DNA from: Pseudobdellovibrionaceae bacterium
Lineage (GTDB): Bacteria; Bdellovibrionota; Bdellovibrionia; Bdellovibrionales; JAGQZY01
Direction of reading: 5' to 3'
Assembly (NCBI GenBank): GCA_020635085.1
Contig: JACKAL010000006.1
Span: forward strand, 60,920 to 124,919
Length of the DNA stretch: 64,000 nt
Below are positions 44,364 through 53,102 of this stretch, piece by piece. Position numbers and translations under genes: made by a program. The notes beneath the pieces are model-generated. The model was not told the origin of the DNA. It saw nothing but the letters and a program-made list of their open reading frames with translations, and searched no databases. Every line of letters begins with the position of its first letter. Positions within the stretch are counted from its first letter, which is position 1.

Positions 44364-45986
44364 TTATTTAACATGCACCAAATATAGAATGGATTCCAGC
44401 TCCTCTTCTGCACATGTGCCCATGCGATCCCAAGCTTTTTCTCCATTTGCAAGGCTACTATTGCCAAAAGAAGTTTCATCAAGCCACATTGTTAAAAAAT
44501 TCACATTTTCTTGTTGAGCTAAACGGGCAGGAGTGTACCAATTTTCTGGTTTTACACGAAAAATAAACATCCAACGTTTTAATCCATCGTTAGGGCAATC
44601 CACAGTGTATCCGCATTGAGTAAATGAGTCAGATTCGTTCATTTCGTAGCTTGTGGCCATAAAGGGTGAATTGGCTTGCTCTCGGATCATCCCATTTTTA
44701 TCATTATATCCAGATGAATACCAATCTGTGTGGCGATCGACGGCGTTTCGTAGCTGTTCGTAAGCAAGATCGATTTTTGGTTGAGTCGTATTGATGCGCG
44801 TCCACTCATTAAAGCCTATATCGTGTCGATTCCAAGGCGAATGAAGATTCAGCCAACGGGGATCATAGCTAAAAATATCTTCTGTTGATTGCACATCGAA
44901 GCTAAAACTCCATGGTGCTAAATCGGGTTGGCGATGAGGATACAGCGCGACCATAGACTTATATGTAGAAAAATTTTGCTTGTATTGTGGATGATGAAAC
45001 AACCAAGCCGCGAGAGTCGCCCTTGCGGCATTAAATCGATAATGAAAAGGACGTGTAAAATAGTTTTCACAATCTCTGTTTGAATAGCCGACGCTATTCG
45101 GCTTTGCTGTTTGTGTATTTTTACAAGCACTGGCGAGTCCTGTTGCATACCAAATCATAGCGTTTGCTTCTGGTGAGTAGTGTTTGAAGTTCGCATCGCC
45201 CCGAAAATCATAGTAGTCGATAGTGTCTTCTGGAGGACAGGATGTCGTATACTCTGCATACCCAGAGTTAAAAGACTCTAAGTTTGAAAAAGGAATATTT
45301 TTAGCAATATATTCAGAAAAAATATATTTTGTTTCACATACTGTCATTGGCTGTACGGGATTATCAACCGTGTGAGAGCCGACAGTGATGGTGCGCGGTG
45401 CTGATGCGCGACGGGCTTCCCATAAGTCACTCGTGAAACGAATATAAGGATAGTAGGATTGTGCAGAAATCTGAGACCAAATATTTTTTTTGGGATCAAT
45501 GGGGTTTTGGCCACTGTCTTCTAAAACAAATAAGTTTTGAATCCATAGAATTTTAGCTTCAATCATAGTAGCGCGATCACGGAACTCACCACAGAGAAGC
45601 GTTAGAAAGTTATGGCCAACGGGTAAAATGTCTTGCGGTGCCCACGAGGGAGTTTTGTTTTCGTTTAAGCGATACATTTTTACAATAGGATAATAAAAAT
45701 AGAAGTGCTGTGATTCCGTATTGGAGGATTGGCTCTTAAGAATTTGATCCGCGAGTGTTTTTGTTTTTGATAAAAGACGTCCAGCATTTGTTACCAGCGG
45801 GTTGTCATAGCGAGGTCGAGGGATTTCGTTTGAGTTGGGGTTTCCAATACAATATTTTGCAAATATAATATCATTATCGGTCACAGCAGTTGAATAAGGC
45901 TGAGAGTTGAGCTTTTGGATGACATCTTGTAATTCTGCAGATGCAGCGAACGGAAATAAAAGTATCGATAACAAAATGTATTTCAT
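44364..45986 (-). CDS. Large exported protein of unknown function
   Basis: ATG 45986 (GGGAAA upstream) gives 540 aa with a signal peptide MKYILLSILLFPFAASA cut before ELQ. The mature protein is rich in Trp, Tyr, Asn and Pro, with scattered Cys (AKYCIGNP, LLCGEF, SCPPED, SACKNTQ, DCENYF, TQCGYTVDC, MGTCAEEE), suggesting disulfides and a secreted, possibly carbohydrate-facing helical fold (many WxxP and PWSF segments). No catalytic motif was recognised. It stands alone between a convergent FAD oxidoreductase gene and divergent glnS. Confidence 0.72.
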   Translation of the reverse strand: MKYILLSILLFPFAASAELQDVIQKLNSQPYSTAVTDNDIIFAKYCIGNPNSNEIPRPRYDNPLVTNAGRLLSKTKTLADQILKSQSSNTESQHFYFYYPIVKMYRLNENKTPSWAPQDILPVGHNFLTLLCGEFRDRATMIEAKILWIQNLFVLEDSGQNPIDPKKNIWSQISAQSYYPYIRFTSDLWEARRASAPRTITVGSHTVDNPVQPMTVCETKYIFSEYIAKNIPFSNLESFNSGYAEYTTSCPPEDTIDYYDFRGDANFKHYSPEANAMIWYATGLASACKNTQTAKPNSVGYSNRDCENYFTRPFHYRFNAARATLAAWLFHHPQYKQNFSTYKSMVALYPHRQPDLAPWSFSFDVQSTEDIFSYDPRWLNLHSPWNRHDIGFNEWTRINTTQPKIDLAYEQLRNAVDRHTDWYSSGYNDKNGMIREQANSPFMATSYEMNESDSFTQCGYTVDCPNDGLKRWMFIFRVKPENWYTPARLAQQENVNFLTMWLDETSFGNSSLANGEKAWDRMGTCAEEELESILYLVHVK

Positions 45987-46224
45987 ATGTTTCCCATGGC
46001 AATAAATTTTTTTGCAGCCGGAAATTATCAAGTGAAAAGCACGTTGTTGCAATAAAAAAGTGCACAGTGGTGAGTGCGCATCCGATTTAGATGAAGGAGT
46101 TTGTTATTATGTACAGCAGAAGTGTTCCATTTTTATGCCCACAGGGAGCATGGTTGACAAGGAGCGAAATATTGCAGATATTTGGCCTTGTATGTGCTCA
46201 AGTTTCGGGCTGGAGGTAGGGCAA

Positions 46225-47907
46225 ATGGGATCTAAACAGGATAAAGTGATTCAAGATGCGCCAAACTTTCTAAAGCAAATCATCGAGTCAGATTTGCGTG
46301 CGGGAAAAAATGAGGGTCATGTCGTGACTCGCTTTCCCCCCGAACCCAATGGTTATTTACATTTAGGGCACGCGAAATCCATATGTCTAAATTTTGGTTT
46401 GGCCAAAGAATATCATGGGCGTTGTCATTTGCGCTTTGACGATACCAATCCCGAAACAGAGGACGTTGAATACGTTGAATCTATCAAGGAGGACGTTCGT
46501 TGGTTAGGGTTTGATTGGCAGGAGCATTTGTATTTTGCTTCCGATTATTTTCAACAACTTTACGACTGGGCGGAGTATCTCATCCGCGAGGGAAAAGCTT
46601 ATGTCGACAGCCTCAGTGAGGATGAGCTGCGTGAGTATCGCGGAGATTTTAAGCGACCTGGGAAGAATAGCCCGTATCGGGATAGAACCATCGAGGAAAA
46701 TCTCAATTTATTCCATCGTATGAAAGAGGGAGAATTTGCCGAGGGGGAACATGTTTTGCGGGCAAAAATCGACATGCAGTCCCCAAACATGAACATGCGC
46801 GACCCACTTCTGTATCGTATACGCAAGGTGAAACACCATCGCACAGGAGGCACGTGGAGCATTTATCCGATGTATGACTATGCCCACCCTTTGTCAGACG
46901 CTATAGAAAAAGTAACGCATTCTATTTGTACGTTAGAGTTTCAGGATCACCGTCCATTTTACGATTGGTGCATAGAAAATATTCCAACCCCGGGACATCC
47001 ACACCAATATGAGTTCGCCCGAATGAACATGACTTATTTAGTGATGAGTAAAAGAAAGCTGCTGCAGCTCGTAAAAGAAGATCTTGTGAGTGGTTGGGAT
47101 GATCCTCGTATGCCAACCATATCAGGTATTCGCCGAAGAGGGTATACACCAGAATCTATTCAGTTGTTTGCTCGTCGCATAGGTGTTTCCAAAGCTGAAA
47201 GTATCATTGACTACGAGATACTTGAGAATTGTGTGCGAGAAGACCTTGACAATATTGCTCATCGCGCAATGGCTGTTTTAGAGCCGATTAAAATTGTAAT
47301 TGAAAATTATCCTGATGGTAATGAGGAAGAAATTTTAGCACCTATCCATCCCAAAAAACCAGAGTTAGGTGAGCGAAAAATATATTTCTCAAAAGAAGTT
47401 TATATTGATGCCTCTGATTTTATGGAAAATCCAACAGCTGATTTTTTTCGTTTAGCACCTGGGCGGGAAGTACGACTCCGCAATGCTTACGTGATTAAAT
47501 GTAAAGAGATGATTAAAGATGCTAGTGGGAAAATAACGGAGTTGCGTTGTGAATATGATAAGGCAACACTTGGTGGGAAACCAACATCTGATGGGCGAAA
47601 AGTGAAGGCAGTGGTTCATTGGGTTTCTGTGCAAAAATCGATTCCAGCTGAGATTCGTATTTATGGGCGTCTCTTTGCTGTGGCAGATCCCGAAAATGTT
47701 GCAGATGGCAAAACATTCAAAGATAATTTAAATCCCGAATCTTTAAAAATAATTCCTAATGCGCGCTTGGAGTTTAGTTTGCAAGAAGCTACACCAGAGT
47801 TGCGTTATCAATTTGAACGCGTCGGGTATTTTTGTCTAGACAGTAAGGATAGTAAATCAAAGTCGTTGGTATTTAATAGAATTGTTGAACTGGCAAGTGG
47901 TCGGTAA
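46225..47907 (+). CDS. glnS: Glutaminyl-tRNA synthetase
   Basis: Class I synthetase charging tRNA-Gln. The ATG at 46225 follows GGAGGTAGGGCAA and gives 560 aa (usual 550-560); the reading is open 55 codons further upstream but without similarity. HIGH-type motif in FPPEPNGYLHLGHAKS, LRFDDTNPETED, the GlnRS-specific FYDWCIENI/GHPHQYEFARMN region, and KMSKS-type motif VMSKRKLLQLV. The C-terminal two beta-barrel anticodon-binding domains end at FNRIVEL. It is monocistronic, divergent from the exported orphan. Confidence 0.96.
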   Translation: MGSKQDKVIQDAPNFLKQIIESDLRAGKNEGHVVTRFPPEPNGYLHLGHAKSICLNFGLAKEYHGRCHLRFDDTNPETEDVEYVESIKEDVRWLGFDWQEHLYFASDYFQQLYDWAEYLIREGKAYVDSLSEDELREYRGDFKRPGKNSPYRDRTIEENLNLFHRMKEGEFAEGEHVLRAKIDMQSPNMNMRDPLLYRIRKVKHHRTGGTWSIYPMYDYAHPLSDAIEKVTHSICTLEFQDHRPFYDWCIENIPTPGHPHQYEFARMNMTYLVMSKRKLLQLVKEDLVSGWDDPRMPTISGIRRRGYTPESIQLFARRIGVSKAESIIDYEILENCVREDLDNIAHRAMAVLEPIKIVIENYPDGNEEEILAPIHPKKPELGERKIYFSKEVYIDASDFMENPTADFFRLAPGREVRLRNAYVIKCKEMIKDASGKITELRCEYDKATLGGKPTSDGRKVKAVVHWVSVQKSIPAEIRIYGRLFAVADPENVADGKTFKDNLNPESLKIIPNARLEFSLQEATPELRYQFERVGYFCLDSKDSKSKSLVFNRIVELASGR

Positions 47908-48080
47908 GCTCTCTCTTCTTTTGTGTTCGGAAATGAGTCACATATCGAAATACTGGAACCTTAGGGATGTGATATCGACTTTCATATTCATTTATTAATT
48001 TAATCTTTAGGCTCACATTTTTGTCTTACAAAACACATCAAGACTATTAACTTCCGTTCATTAGGTGACGATAAAAATCC

Positions 48081-48935
48081 ATGACCGAGCAATACAGCAG
48101 AAATGTGCTAATTATTAAAGTAGCAGAGCTTGTCCAAAATGTTACACCTGGGAGAGTAAGTAAAGTTGTGAAAGCTTATTTAATAAATCCAGCATCGATT
48201 CATATTCTCGACTTTCATGGGGTTGATCAGTTGGGCGAAGACTACAAATTACAACTTCTAGCCTATGCACAAATTGTAAAAGGTGGTGGTAAATTTCTTT
48301 ATTCGATCGGCATGAGCGAAGATTTAAAAAATAATATCAAGCGCCGTGAAACTTTAGATTTTATTGGCATCAAAAATACCATATCGGATGTGCCTGGCGT
48401 AATGCCGCGAAAAGAGGCACCAAAAACAGACGAGGGCAAGACCAATACTAAATTTGTATTAACCGCAAACTATCTTCAATTGTTTATGGCGCGTGCTAAA
48501 TATGTTTTAGAGTCAGAGATGCATGTGCCGGTTCAAGGACTCAAACCCTACATTAAGGGAATGAGGTATGATCGCTTCAATGTCGAAGTTACCTCCATTC
48601 TCGAAATCAAGAGTAACTATCTTAAAGGATGGTTTGCATATACTTTTGATACGTCTACCTTTAAGAAAGTTCATCGAAAAATAACAGGCGAAATATTGGA
48701 CAACGTGACCGTTGAATCTTTGGATACCATATCCGAATTATTAAACATCACATATGGTTGCATAAAACAGGATCTGAATAAAGGACAAACTTTTATTGAG
48801 ATGTCTCTCCCGGTAAAAGTTTTACCGGAAAATATGGATTTGTACCACAAACATCTTGAGAGTTCGGTGATTATACCGTTTCAAACCAAGTTTGGATTTA
48901 TTGGGTTTGAAATCAGCATGGATAGGAACGGGTAG
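48081..48935 (+). CDS. STAS-CheX fusion protein (first gene of the signalling cluster)
   Basis: A 284-aa cytoplasmic protein. N-terminal half: STAS-like (IHILDFHGVDQLGEDYKLQL, then GGGKFLYSIGMSEDLKNNI). C-terminal half (from about 130): CheX/CheC-like, with DTISELLNITYGCIKQDLN holding the E-x-x-N pair (Glu219, Asn222) that dephosphorylates CheY-P in CheX. A charged linker separates the halves. A second STAS-CheX protein lies at 51968-52798 on the opposite strand. The likely role is a CheY phosphatase or adaptor. It is followed directly by the degenerate HD-GYP gene, so the genes from 48081 to 51945 probably form an operon. Confidence 0.7.
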   Translation: MTEQYSRNVLIIKVAELVQNVTPGRVSKVVKAYLINPASIHILDFHGVDQLGEDYKLQLLAYAQIVKGGGKFLYSIGMSEDLKNNIKRRETLDFIGIKNTISDVPGVMPRKEAPKTDEGKTNTKFVLTANYLQLFMARAKYVLESEMHVPVQGLKPYIKGMRYDRFNVEVTSILEIKSNYLKGWFAYTFDTSTFKKVHRKITGEILDNVTVESLDTISELLNITYGCIKQDLNKGQTFIEMSLPVKVLPENMDLYHKHLESSVIIPFQTKFGFIGFEISMDRNG

Positions 48936-48941
48936 GTGAGT

Positions 48942-50099
48942 ATGCAAAAAGTAGTCGCACTGATTGGTGTAAACTCAAAGTTAGAAGCCCTTATAAAAAT
49001 TTCACATCCAGAAGTTCATCTTATTACTATTGAAGATGCTGATACTTTAGATCATATGAGTTCGTCGAAAATAAATTCGATAGATATTGTTGTCATGGAA
49101 GGCAGTCTGAAGGGTGTGAGGCCACAGACTGTATTACAATTATTTAAATGTAAACGAATTTATATAGGCAATGAGAATATGCAAGATTTTGCTGAATTTA
49201 GTTATAGTTCGTCAGATTCTATTAAAACAATTTACGCAACAATTGAAGAGCTACTTAGCCATGAAAAGATAGAATCTTTTATAGAGGTACTCTTTCCCAA
49301 TATGAAGGAAACGGATATCTATGATTTTGATATCTACACTTTTTTAAAACTCAATGAAAAATTTGTGGTCTATAATCCTAGAGGAGGAGTGTGGTCTCCT
49401 AAAAAATTTTCTGCCCTTAAGTCGCAATCTGGTCTCTATATAAAAACAGAGGATGAAGAAAAGTACCTACGCTATATACATAAGCAGTTCGAATCCATGG
49501 GAGAAGATTTAGGAAGTGGTCAAGCTGGTGAGAAAGCTATCAATAAATGTGTGAATGCCTATTTGGATGAACATGATGATAATGGTCCATTGACTAAGTC
49601 ACTTACTAAAATTGTTTCCACATTTTTGACCCATGATAATAAAACTCCATGGAATGAAGCACTGGTTAAATACTCGGATTTTAAAAAAGAAAGTATTAAG
49701 GCAGAAGGTCTTGCAACTATGACAGCTCTTGTGGGAATGGGGTTACAAAGTTGTCGTGTAGATGATCTTTTTTACGCCGTTTACTTTATACATCTGGTTC
49801 AACAACTTGATCCTCAGGGTGGAGAAATGCTAGGAGCTGTTAAACGTTTTATTAATAAAGAAAATATTATTTTAACTCCGGATACATTTACAGTCATTGA
49901 ATTGTTTGATCAATTACATCAAAATACGACAGATCCATCATGCAAGCATGCGTTAGATCTTTTTAAGATGATAAGAACGGTAGCGCAAGAGAGAGAAAAA
50001 GGTCCAATTACGGCTGCAGAATTATTTACGAAGCTACAAGCGGATAGTGAGTTAGATATTGAATTTATTAACAAAATGAAAAAGATTTTAATTGAATAG
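48942..50099 (+). CDS. Degenerate paralogue of the neighbouring HD-GYP protein
   Basis: 385 aa from ATG 48942 (AGGTGA upstream). It shares the plan of the HD-GYP protein two genes downstream: an N-terminal receiver-like domain lacking the phospho-acceptor Asp (about 1-115), a beta-rich domain around DIYDFDIYTFLKLNEKF, then a helical C-terminal domain. Where the partner has AIAGLVHDLGKDLLP, this protein has AVYFIHLVQQLDP, and no HHExxDGSG motif follows. It should be catalytically dead and may act as a c-di-GMP or protein-binding partner. The family resemblance is inferred by eye. Confidence 0.6.
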   Translation: MQKVVALIGVNSKLEALIKISHPEVHLITIEDADTLDHMSSSKINSIDIVVMEGSLKGVRPQTVLQLFKCKRIYIGNENMQDFAEFSYSSSDSIKTIYATIEELLSHEKIESFIEVLFPNMKETDIYDFDIYTFLKLNEKFVVYNPRGGVWSPKKFSALKSQSGLYIKTEDEEKYLRYIHKQFESMGEDLGSGQAGEKAINKCVNAYLDEHDDNGPLTKSLTKIVSTFLTHDNKTPWNEALVKYSDFKKESIKAEGLATMTALVGMGLQSCRVDDLFYAVYFIHLVQQLDPQGGEMLGAVKRFINKENIILTPDTFTVIELFDQLHQNTTDPSCKHALDLFKMIRTVAQEREKGPITAAELFTKLQADSELDIEFINKMKKILIE

Positions 50100-50107
50100 G
50101 GGGTAAA

Positions 50108-50512
50108 ATGTTTGCATCGACAACAAAGGTTCTAATTGTAGATGATATGTCTACGATGAGAAAATTAGTATTAAAAGCATGTAACCAACTCGGGCTAGTG
50201 AATGTTGAGCAAGCAGAAGATGGAGTCAAAGCTTGGGAAAAGATAGCCGCTTCTCCTGAACCATTTGGTTTGATCATCTCAGATTGGAATATGCCAAATT
50301 GCACAGGAATTGACCTGTTAAAGCGAGTTCGGTCTACTGCCAATACTAAAGATACGCCATTTGTTCTTTTAACCGCAGAGCGAGATACAGCTCAGGTAAA
50401 GGAAGCGGTTGAGGCGGGAGTGGATAACTATATAGTAAAACCATTTAATCAAGAAACTTTTGCGGAAAAGATAGGAACAGTTTTTCAAAAACGATTTGGC
50501 AAGACTGGATAA
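50108..50512 (+). CDS. cheY: CheY-like single-domain response regulator
   Basis: A 134-aa receiver: acidic pair Asp12-Asp13 (VLIVDDMSTMRKL), phospho-acceptor Asp59 (LIISDWNMP), switch Thr89 (VLLTAE) and Lys111 (IVKPF). DWNMP and the STMRK sequence are typical of flagellar or pilus-type CheY proteins. GGGGGTAAA precedes the ATG. It lies between the degenerate and the intact HD-GYP genes and near two CheX-type proteins that could dephosphorylate it. Confidence 0.92.
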   Translation: MFASTTKVLIVDDMSTMRKLVLKACNQLGLVNVEQAEDGVKAWEKIAASPEPFGLIISDWNMPNCTGIDLLKRVRSTANTKDTPFVLLTAERDTAQVKEAVEAGVDNYIVKPFNQETFAEKIGTVFQKRFGKTG

Positions 50513-50520
50513 ATATATTT

Positions 50521-51945
50521 ATGGCGAAAGTGGTTGTTGTAGGAGTGGAAACTAATATTTCTGATTGGATAGAAAAATATATTCCAAAGGAGCAGTTGAT
50601 GCTCGTTTCTACAGAAGAAGCATTTAATGGTGCAATTGATGGTCAGCTTAACGAAGAAATTTCTGCTGTTATTTGTGGCACGGAATTTTCTGAAATATCA
50701 GCAAATGAGATTGCACAAAGTCTAAGAATGTTAAATGGTTCTTTGGAAATTTATTTTGTTTCCAGTAAGCAGGAAAAGTTTGATACCACTCAGTTGGGCA
50801 AAGATGGGATAAAAACATGTTTTTTATTTCCTCTTGATGAAGATCGAATGGCAGAAGAGTTGGTACGTATTCGTTCAAAAACAACAGGGGAAAGGCTTTT
50901 TCAAACTGTGTGTTTTGCCGATCTTGCACCCGGAGAGACGCTGGACTTCGATATTTTCCTATACATGCCAGCGAATAAAAAATATTTAAAATTAGTCAAA
51001 AAGGAGAACTCACTTTCCTCCTCCCAATATCAGCGTATGACGGTTAATAATCGACAGAAAGCACATGTTTTGCTATCTGATGTCAGTAAGTTTTATGACT
51101 TTACAGCTAAACACTTATTGAGTGTTAATAGTGATTCCAAAATAAGCGAAACTGAAAAACGCGAACAATTAAAGAAATCAGTACGAGTTTTGCTGACAGA
51201 TTTATTTAGCGCTTCCGAAGATTTAGCGACGCTAAGTGGGCGACGCAGTACAATGGCCAATGCAAAACAGATTGTGCGAAAATTTATCGAAAAATCAGGA
51301 CAGGTGGATATTAAAAATGCCATAAATGCGCAGGTAGGCGAGCAGAATAATGGAGATGCTCATCTCACAAATCTTTCCGTATACGCCAGTCTTTTTTCTC
51401 TTGCATTAGGAATTGGTGAGCCAGGTAATATGGCTATAGCGGGTTTGGTTCACGATCTTGGCAAAGATCTTTTGCCAACACAAATTAAACATAAATTTCC
51501 CGAGAATATGACGTCTAGCGAGTTATTGGAGTACGAAAAACATCCACATGAATCTGTTCAGGCATTAAAACGTTTAAATGTGCCACTCACAGACGACATA
51601 ATTAAAGCGGTTTCTCAGCACCATGAACGAATTGATGGCAGTGGGTTTCCTATGAAGCTAAGTGGCCGCTATATTTCTGGGGAAGGACAAATTTTAGGTA
51701 TAGCAGATCAATTTGATCATTTAACTAGTACAGTAGAGGGGCGCAGAACGTTTTCGCCATTAGAGGCACTAGAGCGTATAGAGCAAACAGGAAAATTTGA
51801 TGGTGGATATATTAAAGATTTAAAAGATCTTTTTATTGATAAAGAAGAAAATAGTGAGGGCTCGCAAGATATACAGCAAACTGCTGCGACTCATAAGGAA
51901 GTCATCGATGTTGAAAGCAGTAAAAAAGAACCAAAGGCTAGCTGA
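50521..51945 (+). CDS. HD-GYP-type cyclic di-GMP phosphodiesterase with pseudo-receiver
   Basis: A 474-aa protein, probable c-di-GMP-degrading enzyme. The N-terminal 120 residues look like a receiver without the acceptor Asp. A beta domain (TLDFDIFLYMPANKKYLKL) follows, and then the HD-GYP domain: His311-Asp312 (GLVHDLGKDLLP), EKHPHESVQAL, and HHERIDGSGFP (367-377), where the GYP triplet is GFP, and GQILGIADQFDHLTS. The metal-ligand motifs are intact. The C-terminus is Lys/Glu-rich. It sits within the chemotaxis locus, suggesting that c-di-GMP and CheY signalling are linked. Ribosome binding is weak, consistent with coupling to cheY. Confidence 0.86.
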   Translation: MAKVVVVGVETNISDWIEKYIPKEQLMLVSTEEAFNGAIDGQLNEEISAVICGTEFSEISANEIAQSLRMLNGSLEIYFVSSKQEKFDTTQLGKDGIKTCFLFPLDEDRMAEELVRIRSKTTGERLFQTVCFADLAPGETLDFDIFLYMPANKKYLKLVKKENSLSSSQYQRMTVNNRQKAHVLLSDVSKFYDFTAKHLLSVNSDSKISETEKREQLKKSVRVLLTDLFSASEDLATLSGRRSTMANAKQIVRKFIEKSGQVDIKNAINAQVGEQNNGDAHLTNLSVYASLFSLALGIGEPGNMAIAGLVHDLGKDLLPTQIKHKFPENMTSSELLEYEKHPHESVQALKRLNVPLTDDIIKAVSQHHERIDGSGFPMKLSGRYISGEGQILGIADQFDHLTSTVEGRRTFSPLEALERIEQTGKFDGGYIKDLKDLFIDKEENSEGSQDIQQTAATHKEVIDVESSKKEPKAS

Positions 51946-51967
51946 AACATTAACAGCCCCTAATATC

Positions 51968-52798
51968 TTAGTCGTCAGTGCATATTTCGATATGAAAAGG
52001 TCCTGCGGAACTATCAAATGGAACGACAATAACCGGTGCATCTGTTTTTTGATGAATACGTATCTTCTCGCCAGTAAGTAGTGTAGGTAGAGCAGGCTTA
52101 AGGTTGGTTTGCAGTTGGGTATTGAGAGTCGTTTTAGCTGTTCCATAGATAATGTTGAGTAGTTCGCTAGCGGCATCCTGAATTTCTCCTGTTACATCAG
52201 AGTGGCGCTCCCCAACCATTGCTTCGTAGATATTAAGAAAAACTTGATTGGTAAAACATAGAGAGGTACTTCCTTTAAACTGGTCACAAATCAGGGAAAT
52301 GACACCAGCAATTTCTACTGGAAGCTGATTGTTTGCATTTTTTAGAAAGGGAGGTTTGCTGGTGATTTCCACATTACACTGAATTTGCAGTGTACTTAAT
52401 GCTGCCTCTATGAAAGGATTGATAATGCGTACATCAACTTTGGCCTTTGGCTTTTGTGCGACATTATTTTTACTTGGAGTTGGGCTAATTGTGGCAAACT
52501 CAAAGTATTTATGCATATGGGTAGCTAAGATTTTTTTTTGAATAAATGGTCCAGCATTAGTACAAATAACATTTTTATTTGATTTTTGCAATGTGCGAAT
52601 CACAGATATAAGTCCACTAATACTACTCACATCGAATATAACAACTTTTGTAAAATCAATAACAAAAGTTGATTGTGTAATTTGCTCTAAAAGACCAGGT
52701 GTTTCTAGTGTAAAAAGATTATTTGTTTCCTTTTTCCAACTATCTGGAAGGTGCAGAATAAATAAATCACCTTTGATTTCCGTTGTGCAAGTGTTCAT
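51968..52798 (-). CDS. STAS-CheX fusion protein (second copy, divergent from cheA)
   Basis: A 276-aa protein of the same architecture as the one at 48081. The N-terminal STAS domain (FVIDFTKVVIFDVSSISGLI) is followed by a linker and a CheX domain starting VDVRIINPFIEAALSTLQ, with Glu-x-x-Asn in ASELLNIIYGTAKTTLN. The N-terminus MNTCTTEIKGDLFILHLP fits STAS strand one. It is convergent with the HD-GYP gene (22 bases) and divergent from cheA across 304 bases. It probably dephosphorylates CheY or binds the cheA product; this is inference from CheX biochemistry. Confidence 0.72.
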   Translation of the reverse strand: MNTCTTEIKGDLFILHLPDSWKKETNNLFTLETPGLLEQITQSTFVIDFTKVVIFDVSSISGLISVIRTLQKSNKNVICTNAGPFIQKKILATHMHKYFEFATISPTPSKNNVAQKPKAKVDVRIINPFIEAALSTLQIQCNVEITSKPPFLKNANNQLPVEIAGVISLICDQFKGSTSLCFTNQVFLNIYEAMVGERHSDVTGEIQDAASELLNIIYGTAKTTLNTQLQTNLKPALPTLLTGEKIRIHQKTDAPVIVVPFDSSAGPFHIEICTDD

Positions 52799-53102
52799 AA
52801 AATTTCCTAGACTTTAAAAATTTAGATTATGCCTAACTAAATGTAGTTCTATTTTATAACAATTTGTATTCGGAATTAATAAAAAATATGATGACGGGAC
52901 CTTTATATAAATTATTTTGAGTCTTTAAATAAGAGTTAAAATGTCCGATTAATTTTTTCTAAATAATAGAACGTTTAATATAATATTAAGATATCAGATG
53001 TTAGACCAAAAATACATTTTGCTATTTACCGAATTAAAAAAAATGGCGAAAAGTAAGTATTCGTGCCCAAGAAGATCTACGTAGTTTTTACCAAGGATTA
53101 TT
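52799..53102. promoter_or_regulatory. Divergent promoter region between STAS-CheX and cheA
   Basis: 304 AT-rich bases without a gene. It holds the flagellar-type promoter candidate given separately and the cheA ribosome-binding site AAGGATT at 53093-53099. Confidence 0.5.
52926..52952 (+). promoter_or_regulatory. Sigma-28 (FliA)-like promoter candidate upstream of cheA
   Basis: TAAA (52926-52929), 15 bases, CCGATTAA (52945-52952). The flagellar/chemotaxis consensus is TAAA-N15-GCCGATAA, so the match is six of eight at the -10 with spacing off by one. It lies 150 bases ahead of cheA and reads towards it. Confidence 0.35.

Noticed and set aside
46060..46224. 55-codon N-terminal extension of glnS
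   Set aside because: No similarity to GlnRS N-termini, while ATG 46225 has a strong GGAGG site and gives the normal length.
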